Both the position numbers and the translations under genes were made by a program. A stretch of 64,000 bases of DNA from JBJEFI01 sp051873875 (lineage in GTDB: Bacteria > Bacillota > Bacilli > Bacillales > Bacillaceae_G), in assembly GCA_051873875.1 (NCBI GenBank), contig JBJEFI010000048.1, positions 276,059 through 340,058 of the forward strand. Direction: 5' to 3'. Position 1 is the first letter of the stretch. The number at the start of each line of letters is the position of its first letter. This document shows positions 9,211-18,727 of this stretch, one piece after another. Under the pieces are notes generated by a model. It was not told the DNA's origin. It worked only from the letters and a program-made list of their open reading frames with translations, and ran no database searches.

Positions 9211-9216
9211 TATTTA

Positions 9217-10935
9217 TTATTTTTGAATGCTCTCTACTAATTCAACAACTTCTTTTGCTGTTGACATGTTAAGTGCTTTATTCGCTAATTCAGTCATTTC
9301 TGCTTTTGAAAGCTTAGAAATTAATGAACGAGCTGGTAATACAGATGTAGCAGACATTGAGAATTCATGTAAGCCTAAACCAACTAGTAATGGAATAGCT
9401 GTTTGATCTCCAGCCATTTCACCACACATGCCAGCCCACTTGCCTTCTTTGTTAGCTGCATCAATTACCATCTTAACAAGACGTAAGATTGCAGGGTTGT
9501 ATGGTTGATATAAGTATGATACTTGTTCGTTCATACGGTCTGCAGCCATTGTGTATTGGATTAAATCGTTTGTACCGATTGAGAAGAAGTCAACTTCTTT
9601 TGCAAATAGGTCAGCGATTACTGCAGATGATGGAATCTCAACCATCATACCAACTTCGATGCTATCAGATACAGCTGTACCTTCAGCAACTAATTTTTCT
9701 TTTTCTTCCATTAAAACTGCTTTTGCTGAACGGAACTCGTCAAGCGTTGCAATCATTGGGAACATGATTTTTAAGTTACCATATACGCTAGCACGTAATA
9801 ATGCACGTAATTGTGTGCGGAAAATGTCTTGTTGATCTAAGCAAAGACGAATTGCACGGTAACCTAAGAATGGATTCATTTCTTTTGGTAAATGTAAGTA
9901 TGGAAGCTCTTTATCTCCACCGATATCTAATGTACGAACGACAACTGGCTTGTCAGAACCTACACCTTCTAATACCGCTTTATAAGCCTCAAATTGTTCT
10001 TCTTCAGTAGGTAAGTTATCGCGGCCCATGTATAAGAACTCAGTGCGGTATAAACCTACACCTTCACCACCGTTGTTAATAACACCTTCTACATCATTTG
10101 GCGTACCGATGTTAGCAACTAACTCTACGTGGTGACCGTCTTTTGTTACAGTAGGCTCGTCTTTTAACTTCGCCCATTCCGCTTTTTGCTCTTCGAATTT
10201 CGCTTTCTTCTCTTGGTAAGCAGCTAATTCTTCAGCAGTAGGATCAACGATTACCATACCGTCTAAACCATCAACGATTACCATTACATCGTTTTCAATT
10301 TTAGCCGTTACTTCTTTTGTACCTACAACAGCTGGAATTTCTAATGAACGTGCCATGATTGCAGAGTGAGATGTACGTCCACCGATATCAGTTGTGAAAC
10401 CTAATGCATATTTACGGTTTAACTGAGCAGTATCAGATGGTGTTAAATCTTCTGCAATAATAACTACTTCTTCTTTAATTGTCGCTGGGTTTGCAATACG
10501 AACACCTAATAAGTGCGCCATTACACGTTTCGTTACGTCACGAATGTCTGCAGCACGTTCACGCATGTATTCGTTATCCATTGATTCGAACATCATGATG
10601 AACATGTTTGCAACTTCATTCATTGCGAATTCAGCGTTTACATTTTCTGACTTAATTTTATCCTTTACTTGGTTTACAAGCTCAGGGTCACTTACTACTA
10701 ATAAGTGAGCTTCAAAGATTGCAGCTTTATCTGCTCCAAGTTCTGCTAAAGCGTGAACACGGATTTCATCTAACTCAACCTTTGATGTTTCAATTGCTGC
10801 ATCTAAACGAGTAATTTCAGCATCAGCATCAGCAATTGTTTTTTTCTCGATGTTTAGTTCTGGGTTTTCTAGGCGATAAGCTTTTGCGATGGCGATCCCG
10901 CTTGAAGCGGCAATCCCTTGAATGTGTAAAGACAT
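9217..10935 (-). CDS. ptsI: PTS enzyme I (phosphoenolpyruvate-protein phosphotransferase)
   Basis: Cytoplasmic first enzyme of the sugar phosphotransferase system; takes phosphate from PEP and passes it to HPr. 572 residues, the usual size. The phosphorylated histidine is His190 in G-G-R-T-S-H-S-A-I-M-A-R; the PEP-binding barrel shows S-I-G-T-N-D-L-I-Q-Y and the Cys-containing M-C-G-E-M-A-G-D block near the end. It starts 3 nt after the ptsH stop, so the genes are co-transcribed and probably translationally coupled. Confidence 0.97.
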   Translation of the reverse strand: MSLHIQGIAASSGIAIAKAYRLENPELNIEKKTIADADAEITRLDAAIETSKVELDEIRVHALAELGADKAAIFEAHLLVVSDPELVNQVKDKIKSENVNAEFAMNEVANMFIMMFESMDNEYMRERAADIRDVTKRVMAHLLGVRIANPATIKEEVVIIAEDLTPSDTAQLNRKYALGFTTDIGGRTSHSAIMARSLEIPAVVGTKEVTAKIENDVMVIVDGLDGMVIVDPTAEELAAYQEKKAKFEEQKAEWAKLKDEPTVTKDGHHVELVANIGTPNDVEGVINNGGEGVGLYRTEFLYMGRDNLPTEEEQFEAYKAVLEGVGSDKPVVVRTLDIGGDKELPYLHLPKEMNPFLGYRAIRLCLDQQDIFRTQLRALLRASVYGNLKIMFPMIATLDEFRSAKAVLMEEKEKLVAEGTAVSDSIEVGMMVEIPSSAVIADLFAKEVDFFSIGTNDLIQYTMAADRMNEQVSYLYQPYNPAILRLVKMVIDAANKEGKWAGMCGEMAGDQTAIPLLVGLGLHEFSMSATSVLPARSLISKLSKAEMTELANKALNMSTAKEVVELVESIQK

Positions 10936-10938
10936 GGA

Positions 10939-11202
10939 TTATTCGCCTAATCCTGCAGATTTCATTGTTTCAGCGATAGCTGCTACAGCTTCAGCTGCAT
11001 CATCACCATTTGCAATTACTTTGATTTCAGCGCCTTGTTGAATACCTAATGACATAACACCCATGATAGATTTTAAGTTAACAGATTTACCGTTGAACTC
11101 TAAGTTAATATCTGAATTGAATTTGCTTGCAGTATTTACTAATACAGTTGCTGGACGTGCATGGATACCAGACTCATCAGTGATTTTAAAGATTTTTTCC
11201 AT
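10939..11202 (-). CDS. ptsH: phosphocarrier protein HPr
   Basis: 87-residue PTS carrier. His14 in S-G-I-H-A-R-P-A is the site phosphorylated by enzyme I, and Ser45 in N-L-K-S-I-M-G-V is the regulatory site used by HPr kinase for CcpA-dependent catabolite repression in Firmicutes. First gene of ptsH-ptsI, preceded by a ribosome site AAAGGAG and by a good promoter about 90-125 nt upstream. Confidence 0.97.
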   Translation of the reverse strand: MEKIFKITDESGIHARPATVLVNTASKFNSDINLEFNGKSVNLKSIMGVMSLGIQQGAEIKVIANGDDAAEAVAAIAETMKSAGLGE

Positions 11203-11295
11203 AATCGTTAATCTCCTTTATACTCATATATTGTGGTTGGTTTTGTGTTTTTTTTAACATAATCATTCTATACTATAGAACGCCTACGTCTTGCA

Positions 11296-11325
11296 ATTGT
11301 ACACAAAGTCCCATTTATTAGTCAA
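11296..11325 (-). promoter_or_regulatory. ptsHI promoter
   Basis: Minus strand: TTGACT (11325-11320), 18-nt spacer, TACAAT (11301-11296), about 95 nt before the ptsH start. It lets ptsHI be expressed apart from ptsG. Confidence 0.6.
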
Positions 11326-11463
11326 CGCATTTCTTCAACAAACTTGAAGTTTTTTGAAACAATATGAAAAATTTCCGAACTTTTTATGGAGAAATACGTG
11401 TACAATTGTATTTTTCACCTTTCTTGGTACTTTATGTATTATTTAAGAAAGCATAAAGGAATA

Positions 11464-11491
11464 AATAGGGATTTCTTATGATCTCCCTATT
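11464..11491 (-). terminator. weak terminator or attenuator between ptsG and ptsH
   Basis: AATAGGGA and TCCCTATT form an 8-bp stem with a 12-nt loop in the 393-nt gap between ptsG and ptsH. The T-run on the minus strand is broken by other bases, so termination is probably partial. Nothing else apart from the ptsHI promoter was recognised in this gap. Confidence 0.4.
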
Positions 11492-11595
11492 ATTTTTCTT
11501 CCCTAATTACATGTATACCCTTTACTACTTATATCTCCATCGTTTAAGGTAGCAAATTCACGATTCATTTTTCTTCCTTTATCCTTTTCTATATG

Positions 11596-13668
11596 TTACT
11601 TTACACGTACAATTCCCGTTTCTCCTCTTGATACAGTTCCTGTTTTTACAATTTCAACTTCTTTATCTTGGGCATTTGTAAACACAACTGGCGTCATAAT
11701 AGATGGAGCATTATTTTTTACATATTCCAAATCAAACGTAATTAACTCTTGTCCTTTCTTCACTTTATCACCTTGTTTAACATGCGCATTAAATCCTTCA
11801 CCATTCAATTTCACTGTATCCATTCCAATATGAATCAACACTTCTAACCCTTCACTAGAAACAATCCCAATCGCATGTTTCGTTGGAAATAAATTAGCTA
11901 CTTCCCCATCTACAGGAGACACAACAATCCCCTCTGTTGGTTCAATGGCAAAACCGTCTCCCATCATTTTGCCACCAAAAACAGGGTCCTGTACATCTGT
12001 AATTGGTATAATTCTACCCGTTAACGGAGAAACGACACCATTAATTCCCTCTCCTTTTATTGGGGACACATTTTCATCTACTTGTTTTTCGGGAGCTTTT
12101 GCTGGTGTTTTACCAGACATAATATCACGCATTTGTCCTTTTAAAATATCTGCTAATGGTCCATAAATAGCTTGAATATTATTTCCTACTTCAAGTACCC
12201 CTGCAGCCCCTAACTCTTTTAGTCGTTCTTTATTAACCTGCCCTTTATCTTTTACTGTCACTCGTAAACGGGTAATACATGCGTCTAATTTATCAATATT
12301 ACTAGCTCCACCAAAAGCCGCTAATACTTCATAAGGTAAATCATCATTCGTTGTCGTTGTAGTAGTTTTTGTTTCAACTACTTCTCGTCCTGGTGTTTTT
12401 AAATCGAATTTTCGAATAAGAAAACGGAATAAGAAATAGTAAATAACAGCAAGTACTAATCCAAATGGAATAACAAGCCACCAAGCTGTTCTATTTTGTA
12501 ATACACCAAATAACAGATAATCGATTAATCCACCCGAAAAGGTCATTCCAATTTTTACGTTTAATAAGTGCATCGTCATAAAAGATAAGCCTGCAAAAAT
12601 ACAGTGGACAGCAAATAACAATGGTGCAACAAATAAGAAAGAAAACTCAATCGGTTCTGTAATTCCCGTTAGAAAAGCCGTTAACGCTGCTGAACCTAAA
12701 ATACCAGCAGCGATTTTTTTATTTTCTGGTTTCGCTTCTTGATACATAGCTAGCGCTGCTGCTGGTAAGCCAAACATCATAAACGGATACTTTCCTGTCA
12801 TAAATGTTCCTGCTGTTAATGGCACTCCATCTTTTAACTGTGCAAAGAAAATTCGTTGATCGCCTCGAACAATATCTCCATTCAAATCCACATATGATCC
12901 AAATTCAAACCAAAACGGAGAATAAAAAATATGATGTAAACCAAATGGAATCAATGCACGTTCTACAACCCCAAAGATAAATGCAGCCAAAGTTAAATTA
13001 GCACTAATCATACTTTCAGAGAAATAATTAAGACCATTTTGAATTGGTGGCCATAAAAATGACATAATAATCCCCAATATTAAAGCAGAAGCTGCTGTAA
13101 CAATCGGTACGAATCGTTTCCCTGCAAAAAAACCTAAAAAGGCTGGAAGGGTAATGTTATAAAATCGATTATAACAATATGCAGCTAATACTCCGACGAT
13201 AATCCCACCAAACACACCGGATTGCAGTGTTGGAATTCCCAATACATTTCCATAAGCCGGATTTTCACTTACTAGCTTTGTAATTTGATCTGCTACTGAA
13301 AGGGTTTGTCCATCAGTAGTAACGTCAGCAAGATTTCGAAATACGATTACATTCATTGTTTTATTCATAATTAAGTAACCAATGATGGCTGCTAGAGCAG
13401 CAACGCCTTCTCCATCCGCTAGTCCAACTGCAACTCCAACTGCGAATAATACTGGTAGATTTCCAAAAATAATATCACCAGATTGTTCCATTACCCTTGC
13501 AACTAGTTGAAACCAATCTGCTTGTAAAAAGGGAAGTTTTTCAAGTAACGTTGTATTTTGAAATGCATTCCCAAAACCAAGTAAAATACCGGCTGCGGGT
13601 AACAATGCTACAGGTAACATCAACGCTTTCCCAATTCGTTGCAATACCCCAAAGAAACTTTTGAACAT
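11596..13668 (-). CDS. ptsG: glucose-family PTS transporter EIICBA
   Basis: Membrane permease and kinase for glucose (or a close sugar). 690 residues in the order EIIC (about 1-410, ten or so membrane segments), EIIB (about 445-520; phosphocysteine in L-D-A-C-I-T-R-L-R) and EIIA (about 545-690; phosphohistidine in V-L-I-H-I-G-M-D-T-V). A glutamate/threonine linker joins C and B. It lies upstream of ptsHI as in B. subtilis. I saw neither a GlcT-type antiterminator element nor a leader terminator in the roughly 100 nt before the start, so its control may differ from B. subtilis ptsG. Confidence 0.92.
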   Translation of the reverse strand: MFKSFFGVLQRIGKALMLPVALLPAAGILLGFGNAFQNTTLLEKLPFLQADWFQLVARVMEQSGDIIFGNLPVLFAVGVAVGLADGEGVAALAAIIGYLIMNKTMNVIVFRNLADVTTDGQTLSVADQITKLVSENPAYGNVLGIPTLQSGVFGGIIVGVLAAYCYNRFYNITLPAFLGFFAGKRFVPIVTAASALILGIIMSFLWPPIQNGLNYFSESMISANLTLAAFIFGVVERALIPFGLHHIFYSPFWFEFGSYVDLNGDIVRGDQRIFFAQLKDGVPLTAGTFMTGKYPFMMFGLPAAALAMYQEAKPENKKIAAGILGSAALTAFLTGITEPIEFSFLFVAPLLFAVHCIFAGLSFMTMHLLNVKIGMTFSGGLIDYLLFGVLQNRTAWWLVIPFGLVLAVIYYFLFRFLIRKFDLKTPGREVVETKTTTTTTNDDLPYEVLAAFGGASNIDKLDACITRLRVTVKDKGQVNKERLKELGAAGVLEVGNNIQAIYGPLADILKGQMRDIMSGKTPAKAPEKQVDENVSPIKGEGINGVVSPLTGRIIPITDVQDPVFGGKMMGDGFAIEPTEGIVVSPVDGEVANLFPTKHAIGIVSSEGLEVLIHIGMDTVKLNGEGFNAHVKQGDKVKKGQELITFDLEYVKNNAPSIMTPVVFTNAQDKEVEIVKTGTVSRGETGIVRVK

Positions 13669-13770
13669 GCCTTAGCCTCCTAAAATTAAAATACCATAAC
13701 ACTTCTGACCGTTATTTTCCCCAAAATAATACATCTCATTCATTGTTACATAGACTCACTTCTTTTATAT

Positions 13771-13806
13771 AAAAAAAACGCAATTGCACTAATGTACAAT
13801 TACGCT
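13771..13806 (-). terminator. terminator of the metallo-hydrolase operon
   Basis: On the minus strand AGCGTAATTG pairs with CAATTGCGTT (two G-U pairs) just after the stop codon, followed by eight T. It separates this operon from ptsG downstream. Confidence 0.75.
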
Positions 13807-14670
13807 TTAATATGTAGAAACTAATTCGCCTTCATTAATTCTTAACGTTAAACCATCTGTTTCAACTTTAATATCGCCTAGTTTCGCTGTTCGTAATATT
13901 TGAATATTATTTTTCTTTAAGCGATTAACAACACTTCGATGGGGATGATTATAATCGTTCCCATGTTCATATGTAATAACAGCAAATGTCGGTTGCACCT
14001 GCTTTAGAAAAAAAGAAGATGATGATGTGTAAGAACCATGATGCCCAACTTTTAAGACATCTGCGCGTACATCATATTTCTCCGCTACTCTTTCTTCTAT
14101 TTCTACATCTGCATCTCCCGTTAATAAAAAATCTGCATTTCCAAATGAAACTTTTAAAATTATCGATGACTCATTATTCTCTCGTTTTTCTTCTCCATTA
14201 TTCAGCACTCGAATACTAACCATTGGATCAAGAGGAATATATTGCCCTTCCCTTGCAATATAAAAAGGAACTTGCTTACTATGAACACTCTTTAAATAAG
14301 AATAATATGTAAACGAATCATGTCTTTTCCCACTATCCATTATACGCTTTACTGGTATTTCTTGAATGACAGAAATGAGTCCACCAATATGATCAATATC
14401 AGGATGAGTAGAAACAACCAAATCTAATTTCTTTACTCCATAATTATGAATTTTACTAATCAATTGTTGGGCATGTTCTGGCGGTCCACCATCTACAAGC
14501 ATACTTTTATGATTAGGAAATATAAGTAGAATAGCATCCCCTTGTCCCACGTCTAAGAAATATACTTTCAATCGTTGTGGTAGTTGAGTAGACGCCGTCG
14601 CGACGATAGGAGATAACGTTAACATAAAAGAAACCATTATAATGAAAAGACTTCTTACTATCACTACCAT
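13807..14670 (-). CDS. secreted metallo-beta-lactamase fold hydrolase, ComEC-like domain
   Basis: A 287-residue protein with an N-terminal signal peptide or anchor (about residues 3-26). The remainder is the metallo-beta-lactamase domain found at the end of ComEC: D-V-G-Q-G-D-A-I-L near residue 42, S-T-H-P-D-I-D-H-I-G-G near 85-95, L-L-T-G-D-A near 185 and K-V-G-H-H-G-S near 210. Family members hydrolyse nucleic acid or similar phosphodiesters; the substrate here is unknown. Start: ATG at 14670 after GGAAAGGAG; a GTG two codons further in has better spacing and is possible. Probably the last gene of a three-gene operon. Confidence 0.75.
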   Translation of the reverse strand: MVVIVRSLFIIMVSFMLTLSPIVATASTQLPQRLKVYFLDVGQGDAILLIFPNHKSMLVDGGPPEHAQQLISKIHNYGVKKLDLVVSTHPDIDHIGGLISVIQEIPVKRIMDSGKRHDSFTYYSYLKSVHSKQVPFYIAREGQYIPLDPMVSIRVLNNGEEKRENNESSIILKVSFGNADFLLTGDADVEIEERVAEKYDVRADVLKVGHHGSYTSSSSFFLKQVQPTFAVITYEHGNDYNHPHRSVVNRLKKNNIQILRTAKLGDIKVETDGLTLRINEGELVSTY

Positions 14671-14731
14671 TCGCTCCTTTCCTGTACCATTTAGTATGGA
14701 AAAAAAGAAGTGGAAATATGTAGAAAAATCC

Positions 14732-15556
14732 TTATTCAAATAAACTTAATAAGTTATTTGTAACAAATAATTTTTCTCCTTTATATAAGCTAGGATGAAG
14801 AGAAAGGTAGATTCCGTGCATACCTAGTTGCAAAGCAGGAGCTATTTCGTTTATAAAATTATCCCCAATGGAAACGGCTTCTTCTGGTCTTACATCATAC
14901 GTTTGAAACAATTGCTGAAAATGTTCTTTTGTTTTCATTGGTTTCATCGCACTTGTAATTTCTAATGAAAACATCCCTTCTAAATCTAGAAGCTTCAATA
15001 ATCGTGTCACATCCTCTCGATCTGAGTTCGTCATTAACACCGTTATTTTCTCTCCTTTTATTAATTGCAAAAATTCTTTTAACCCCTTGATTTTAGGAAT
15101 TGAAAAAGCCTCTGATGCCATATACTCCTTCGTCCGATTGTAACACTCATATGTATCTACTGCTCCATAATGGGCACCAGCCACATATGTATACCACCAG
15201 CCATCACCAATTGCAATCATATCTGTTTCATCTAATCGAATTCCTTCCTTATAATATAGGCTTCCATCCTCTCCAAATAACTCCTGACCTTCCCATGTAT
15301 ATACATTCGTTACTTCATTTGTAAATGGATCGTAAGCCAAAATACGATCTCGCTTTCGATCATATACCATTCCAATCTTTAGTAAATGATTCCCTACCTT
15401 TATTTGATTATAGTCATTAAAAAATGCCTCTCTTTTTTCTTTTTCTACTTTCTTTCCTATTTCATTTGCATAATAATCATAGTGACCTGTTCCTTCATAT
15501 AAAGTACCATCTAAATCAAAGATAATTATTTTACATTTTTCAACTAGCTGTTTCAT
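14732..15556 (-). CDS. HAD-superfamily hydrolase
   Basis: 274 residues. Motif I of HAD phosphatases, F-D-L-D-G-T-L-Y, is at about residues 13-20; motif II is L-M-T-N-S-D near 173-178, a lysine (M-K-P-M-K-T) near 205 and motif IV I-G-D-N-F-I-N-E near 232. An insert of about 130 residues between motifs I and II, the place of the cap domain, is large for this group. Substrate unknown. It overlaps the upstream membrane protein gene by 4 nt (ATGA), and the hydrolase gene at 14670 follows after 61 nt, suggesting one operon. Confidence 0.75.
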   Translation of the reverse strand: MKQLVEKCKIIIFDLDGTLYEGTGHYDYYANEIGKKVEKEKREAFFNDYNQIKVGNHLLKIGMVYDRKRDRILAYDPFTNEVTNVYTWEGQELFGEDGSLYYKEGIRLDETDMIAIGDGWWYTYVAGAHYGAVDTYECYNRTKEYMASEAFSIPKIKGLKEFLQLIKGEKITVLMTNSDREDVTRLLKLLDLEGMFSLEITSAMKPMKTKEHFQQLFQTYDVRPEEAVSIGDNFINEIAPALQLGMHGIYLSLHPSLYKGEKLFVTNNLLSLFE

Positions 15557-16287
15557 TTCTTTATCGCCTCGTTTACGTTTAGTTTAAATGGAACCGCTAC
15601 TTCTTCTCCATTTATTTTCATTATAAAAAATAATACATACATTCCTTTATGAGGATATGAAATATCCATCATTATCTTTCCATTTTTCACACTTTCTTCT
15701 TTTATTGAAAACATGGATAATGCTGTATCCATTATATATATTTTTTCGCATTCTATTTTTTTATTACCTTCTATATGTAACTGTAAACGATTTTCTACTT
15801 TTTCAACAAGTCGTTTATATATAAACGTAAATGTAACTCCCTTTATCTTTTTTGTCATTAAATAATCTTGATTAAATTCTTCCTCTTCTTTCTTATTAAT
15901 AAGGCTTTTTTTATCAAAAGATAAAACGTCTAAATTATCCGCCTCTACAACGACCAGATTTCCATTGTTTTTAGATGTAAAGGTATAGTTCCCTTTAAAT
16001 GTTGCTTTCGCTTTTATGTTATTAATTGTTGGTTTTTCTAGATTAATCATATAAAAATCTAATTTTTCTCGATCTGTATCTGTTAATTTTTTTTCAACTT
16101 GTCCATTCTTCTTCACAATTTTTACTTCATAGGTGGATTTATTTTTCTTCTTTATTTCCTTTATAAATACTTGTCCTGCTTCTGTGCTTGCTTGCTTACT
16201 TAATGTATTAGGTAAAAACCGTCCTATTAAAGCAATTGTTAAAAAAAAGAGAAAAAAAAGTCCTACCTTTATTATCATTTTATTCAT
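15553..16287 (-). CDS. hypothetical membrane-anchored protein
   Basis: 244 residues: one N-terminal membrane segment (about residues 5-24) and a lysine-rich, mostly beta-like outer part. I recognise no domain or catalytic motif. Start: ATG at 16287, 8 nt after GAGGAGG; two in-frame TTG codons directly before it are closer to the ribosome site. It is first in the operon with the HAD and ComEC-like genes, so a role at the cell surface with them is an inference only. Confidence 0.6.
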   Translation of the reverse strand: MNKMIIKVGLFFLFFLTIALIGRFLPNTLSKQASTEAGQVFIKEIKKKNKSTYEVKIVKKNGQVEKKLTDTDREKLDFYMINLEKPTINNIKAKATFKGNYTFTSKNNGNLVVVEADNLDVLSFDKKSLINKKEEEEFNQDYLMTKKIKGVTFTFIYKRLVEKVENRLQLHIEGNKKIECEKIYIMDTALSMFSIKEESVKNGKIMMDISYPHKGMYVLFFIMKINGEEVAVPFKLNVNEAIKK

Positions 16288-16415
16288 CAACAACGCCTCC
16301 TCTTGTTAAATTTGACAAACAAGTTCATTATCCTGCTTACCAAATAATTTCCATCATTCGTATTACATATGATATGGTAAATATGCATACATATTTCAAC
16401 GAAGGAGGAATGACG

Positions 16416-17582
16416 ATGATTCCATTTATTTTTCATAACCCTACAAAATTACTATTTGGAAAGGGAATGATTGAGAATCTACACACCGAAATTGGCGAAA
16501 AGAAAAAAGTACTAGTTGTTTATGGTGGAGGTAGTATTAAACAAAATGGTGTATATAATGATGTGATGGAGCAACTACATAAGGGTGAATGTTCTATTTT
16601 TGAATTAGCGGGCGTAGAACCAAACCCTCGTGTAACAACGGTTCAAAAGGGGATCGATATTTGCAAACGTGAAAATATTGATTATTTGTTAGCTGTTGGT
16701 GGTGGAAGTGTCATTGATTGTACAAAGGCAATTGGAATTGGCGCAGTTAGTAAAGAGAACGTATGGGATTTAATTACACGTAAAGCTCCTATTACTGGCT
16801 CTCTTCCATTTGGAGTTGTGTTAACATTAGCTGCAACTGGTTCAGAAATGAATGCAAACTCTGTTATTACAAATTGGGAAAAAAATGAAAAACGTGGTTG
16901 GAGTAGTCCTTATTCAAATCCAACGTTTTCTATTTTAGACCCTACCTATACATTTTCAGTGCCAAGAAAACAAACGGCATATGGCATTGTTGATATGATG
17001 AGCCATATATTTGAGCATTATTATCATAATGCACCAAACACACCAATTAACGATAGTTACTGTGAAGCCTTATTAAGGGTCATTATAGATGCTGGAGGAA
17101 AACTCGTAAATGACTTAGAAAATTACGACTATCGTGAAACGATTTTATATGCTGGTACATTAGCATTAAACAGAACATTAAATGCAGGTACAACAGGAGG
17201 AGACTGGGCTTCTCATCAAATTGAACATGCTGCTTCTGCTATTTATGACATTCCACACGGTGGCGGTTTAGCTATTTTAATGCCAAATTGGATGCGTCAT
17301 GTTGCTACGATTAAACCAGAGAAGTTTAAAATGATGGCCATCAACGTTTTCCATGTAAACCCAGAAGGAAAAACGGATTTAGATGTTGCACTAGAAGGAA
17401 TTAATGCCCTACGACAATTTTGGACTTCTATTGGTGCACCAATTCGCCTGGCTGATTACAATATTAATGATTCTAAATTAGATGAACTAGTGGAAAAAAC
17501 AATGCTTGGAAGAGAAACAGTTGGCGGGTATAAACCATTACAACCAGATGAGGTCAGAAGTATTTTCGTTGCTTCTTTTTAA
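16416..17582 (+). CDS. yugJ: iron-containing alcohol dehydrogenase (YugJ-like, NADH-dependent butanol dehydrogenase type)
   Basis: 388 residues, close in length and sequence to B. subtilis YugJ as I remember it. The NAD-binding G-G-G-S-V-I-D-C-T-K-A block is near residues 94-104, and the iron ligands lie in M-V-D-M-M-S-H-I-F-E-H and in the later Q-I-E-H-A-A-S-A and D-I-P-H-G-G-G-L-A stretches. Probably reduces aldehydes to alcohols in the cytoplasm; physiological substrate unknown. Start: the second of two ATGs (16416) lies 7 nt after GGAGG. The frame is open 60 codons upstream but has no support there. Confidence 0.88.
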   Translation: MIPFIFHNPTKLLFGKGMIENLHTEIGEKKKVLVVYGGGSIKQNGVYNDVMEQLHKGECSIFELAGVEPNPRVTTVQKGIDICKRENIDYLLAVGGGSVIDCTKAIGIGAVSKENVWDLITRKAPITGSLPFGVVLTLAATGSEMNANSVITNWEKNEKRGWSSPYSNPTFSILDPTYTFSVPRKQTAYGIVDMMSHIFEHYYHNAPNTPINDSYCEALLRVIIDAGGKLVNDLENYDYRETILYAGTLALNRTLNAGTTGGDWASHQIEHAASAIYDIPHGGGLAILMPNWMRHVATIKPEKFKMMAINVFHVNPEGKTDLDVALEGINALRQFWTSIGAPIRLADYNINDSKLDELVEKTMLGRETVGGYKPLQPDEVRSIFVASF

Positions 17583-17632
17583 AGACAAAAAACGAAAATT
17601 AGACATCTGTATATTAACCTTTCTTAACAGTA

Positions 17633-17665
17633 AAAAGCTATCAACACATCATGTTGATAGCTTTT
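17633..17665 (+). terminator. terminator of the alcohol dehydrogenase gene
   Basis: AAAAGCTATCAACA and TGTTGATAGCTTTT pair around CATCA, 50 nt after the stop. The symmetric A and T runs allow use in both directions. Confidence 0.85.
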
Positions 17666-17685
17666 CAACTTTATCTTTTTCTTGC

Positions 17686-17819
17686 TGACACTAAAAACTC
17701 TTGCTTCAAAATTTCAGAATAACAAAGAAATTTAAGGGCGAAATGTATAAGCAAGAACATGATTTATTCAACTAACCACTATAAAAGATAAAGGAAGACC
17801 CTACCGATGGAAGGATAAC
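17686..17819 (+). repeat. intergenic repeat family, copy D
   Basis: TGACACTAA (17686-17694), TTCAACTAACCA (17767-17778) and GATGGAAG (17806-17813) match the blocks of the copy at 43128, with the first two blocks 81 nt apart here and 82 nt there. It lies immediately after the stop codon of nagB, opposite to its direction. The AAGTGTCA block and the clean hairpin are lost in this copy. Confidence 0.5.
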
Positions 17820-17820
17820 C

Positions 17821-18540
17821 TTATTTAGATGCTTTATACTTTGCTACAGCTGCCTCATCAACAATAATTGTTACATTAGGGTGATTTTGAAGAACTGTTG
17901 CAGGACACGATTCACTTACAGTTCCTGAAAGTAATTCAAAAATTGCATCTGCTTTTTTCTCCCCAGCTGCAATTAATAATATTTCTTTTGCCTTCATAAT
18001 GGATGCAATTCCCATTGTAATTGCTTTTGTCGGCACATCTTCTGCTTTTTCAAAGTAACGACGATTTGCTTGGCGAGTTGATTCTGTTAATGCCACAATA
18101 TGAGTCGTTGTTGTAAAAGGCGTTCCTGGTTCATTAAACCCAATATGTCCATTTTCTCCAATTCCTAATAATTGAAGATCGACAGGATTTTCTTCGATAA
18201 TAGCATCATACGCTTTACACGCCTCTTGTAAATCAGCTGCCATTCCATCTGGCACATATGTTTGCTTAAATGGTAAATGGTTAAACAACACGTCATTCAT
18301 ATAGTAATGATAACTTGTTTCATGTTCATGTGGAACACCAACATATTCGTCTAAATTAATCGTTGTAATACCACTTGTATGTGGTTTGTTTTTTCTCATT
18401 AATTCATAAATACCAAGTGGAGAACCACCAGTGGCCATTCCTAGCACAGCTTCATTATTTTTTTCAATTACTTCATTTATTTTTTCAAACGCTTTTTGGG
18501 CTAATTCTTGCTCATTTTTTACGACAATTACATTCATCAT
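17821..18540 (-). CDS. nagB: glucosamine-6-phosphate deaminase
   Basis: Converts glucosamine-6-phosphate to fructose-6-phosphate and ammonia, feeding amino sugars into glycolysis. 239 residues, at the short end of the Firmicute range. Family motifs: G-M-A-T-G-G-S-P near residue 34, L-D-E-Y near 63, and L-L-G-I-G-E-N-G-H-I-G-F-N-E-P near 124-138. No nagA lies nearby. It is the last gene of a run that includes mupG and a PTS, but a hairpin lies between mupG and nagB. Confidence 0.93.
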   Translation of the reverse strand: MMNVIVVKNEQELAQKAFEKINEVIEKNNEAVLGMATGGSPLGIYELMRKNKPHTSGITTINLDEYVGVPHEHETSYHYYMNDVLFNHLPFKQTYVPDGMAADLQEACKAYDAIIEENPVDLQLLGIGENGHIGFNEPGTPFTTTTHIVALTESTRQANRRYFEKAEDVPTKAITMGIASIMKAKEILLIAAGEKKADAIFELLSGTVSESCPATVLQNHPNVTIIVDEAAVAKYKASK

Positions 18541-18664
18541 TGTATTTCACCTCTAGATTATGACGATAAATATTATTGATCCTCACACTATCCCCAACAT
18601 ACACGTCCTTTGCCTTTATTTGTTTCTCTGATTCCTACAATAAAATACATATACTTTAAATAAT

Positions 18665-18688
18665 GCGGATACTTATATAAGTACCCGC
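18665..18688 (-). terminator. hairpin between mupG and nagB
   Basis: GCGGATACTT and AAGTACCCGC pair with one G-U in the 187-nt gap between the two genes. The following minus-strand tract is only moderately T-rich, so partial termination or mRNA processing is as likely as full termination. Confidence 0.45.
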
Positions 18689-18727
18689 CCACTTCATTCT
18701 TTACTGTTGTTTTTAAAGCTTATCAAT

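Noticed and set aside
13669..13770. Possible GlcT antiterminator element before ptsG
   Set aside because: I saw neither the RAT sequence nor an overlapping terminator in the ptsG leader.
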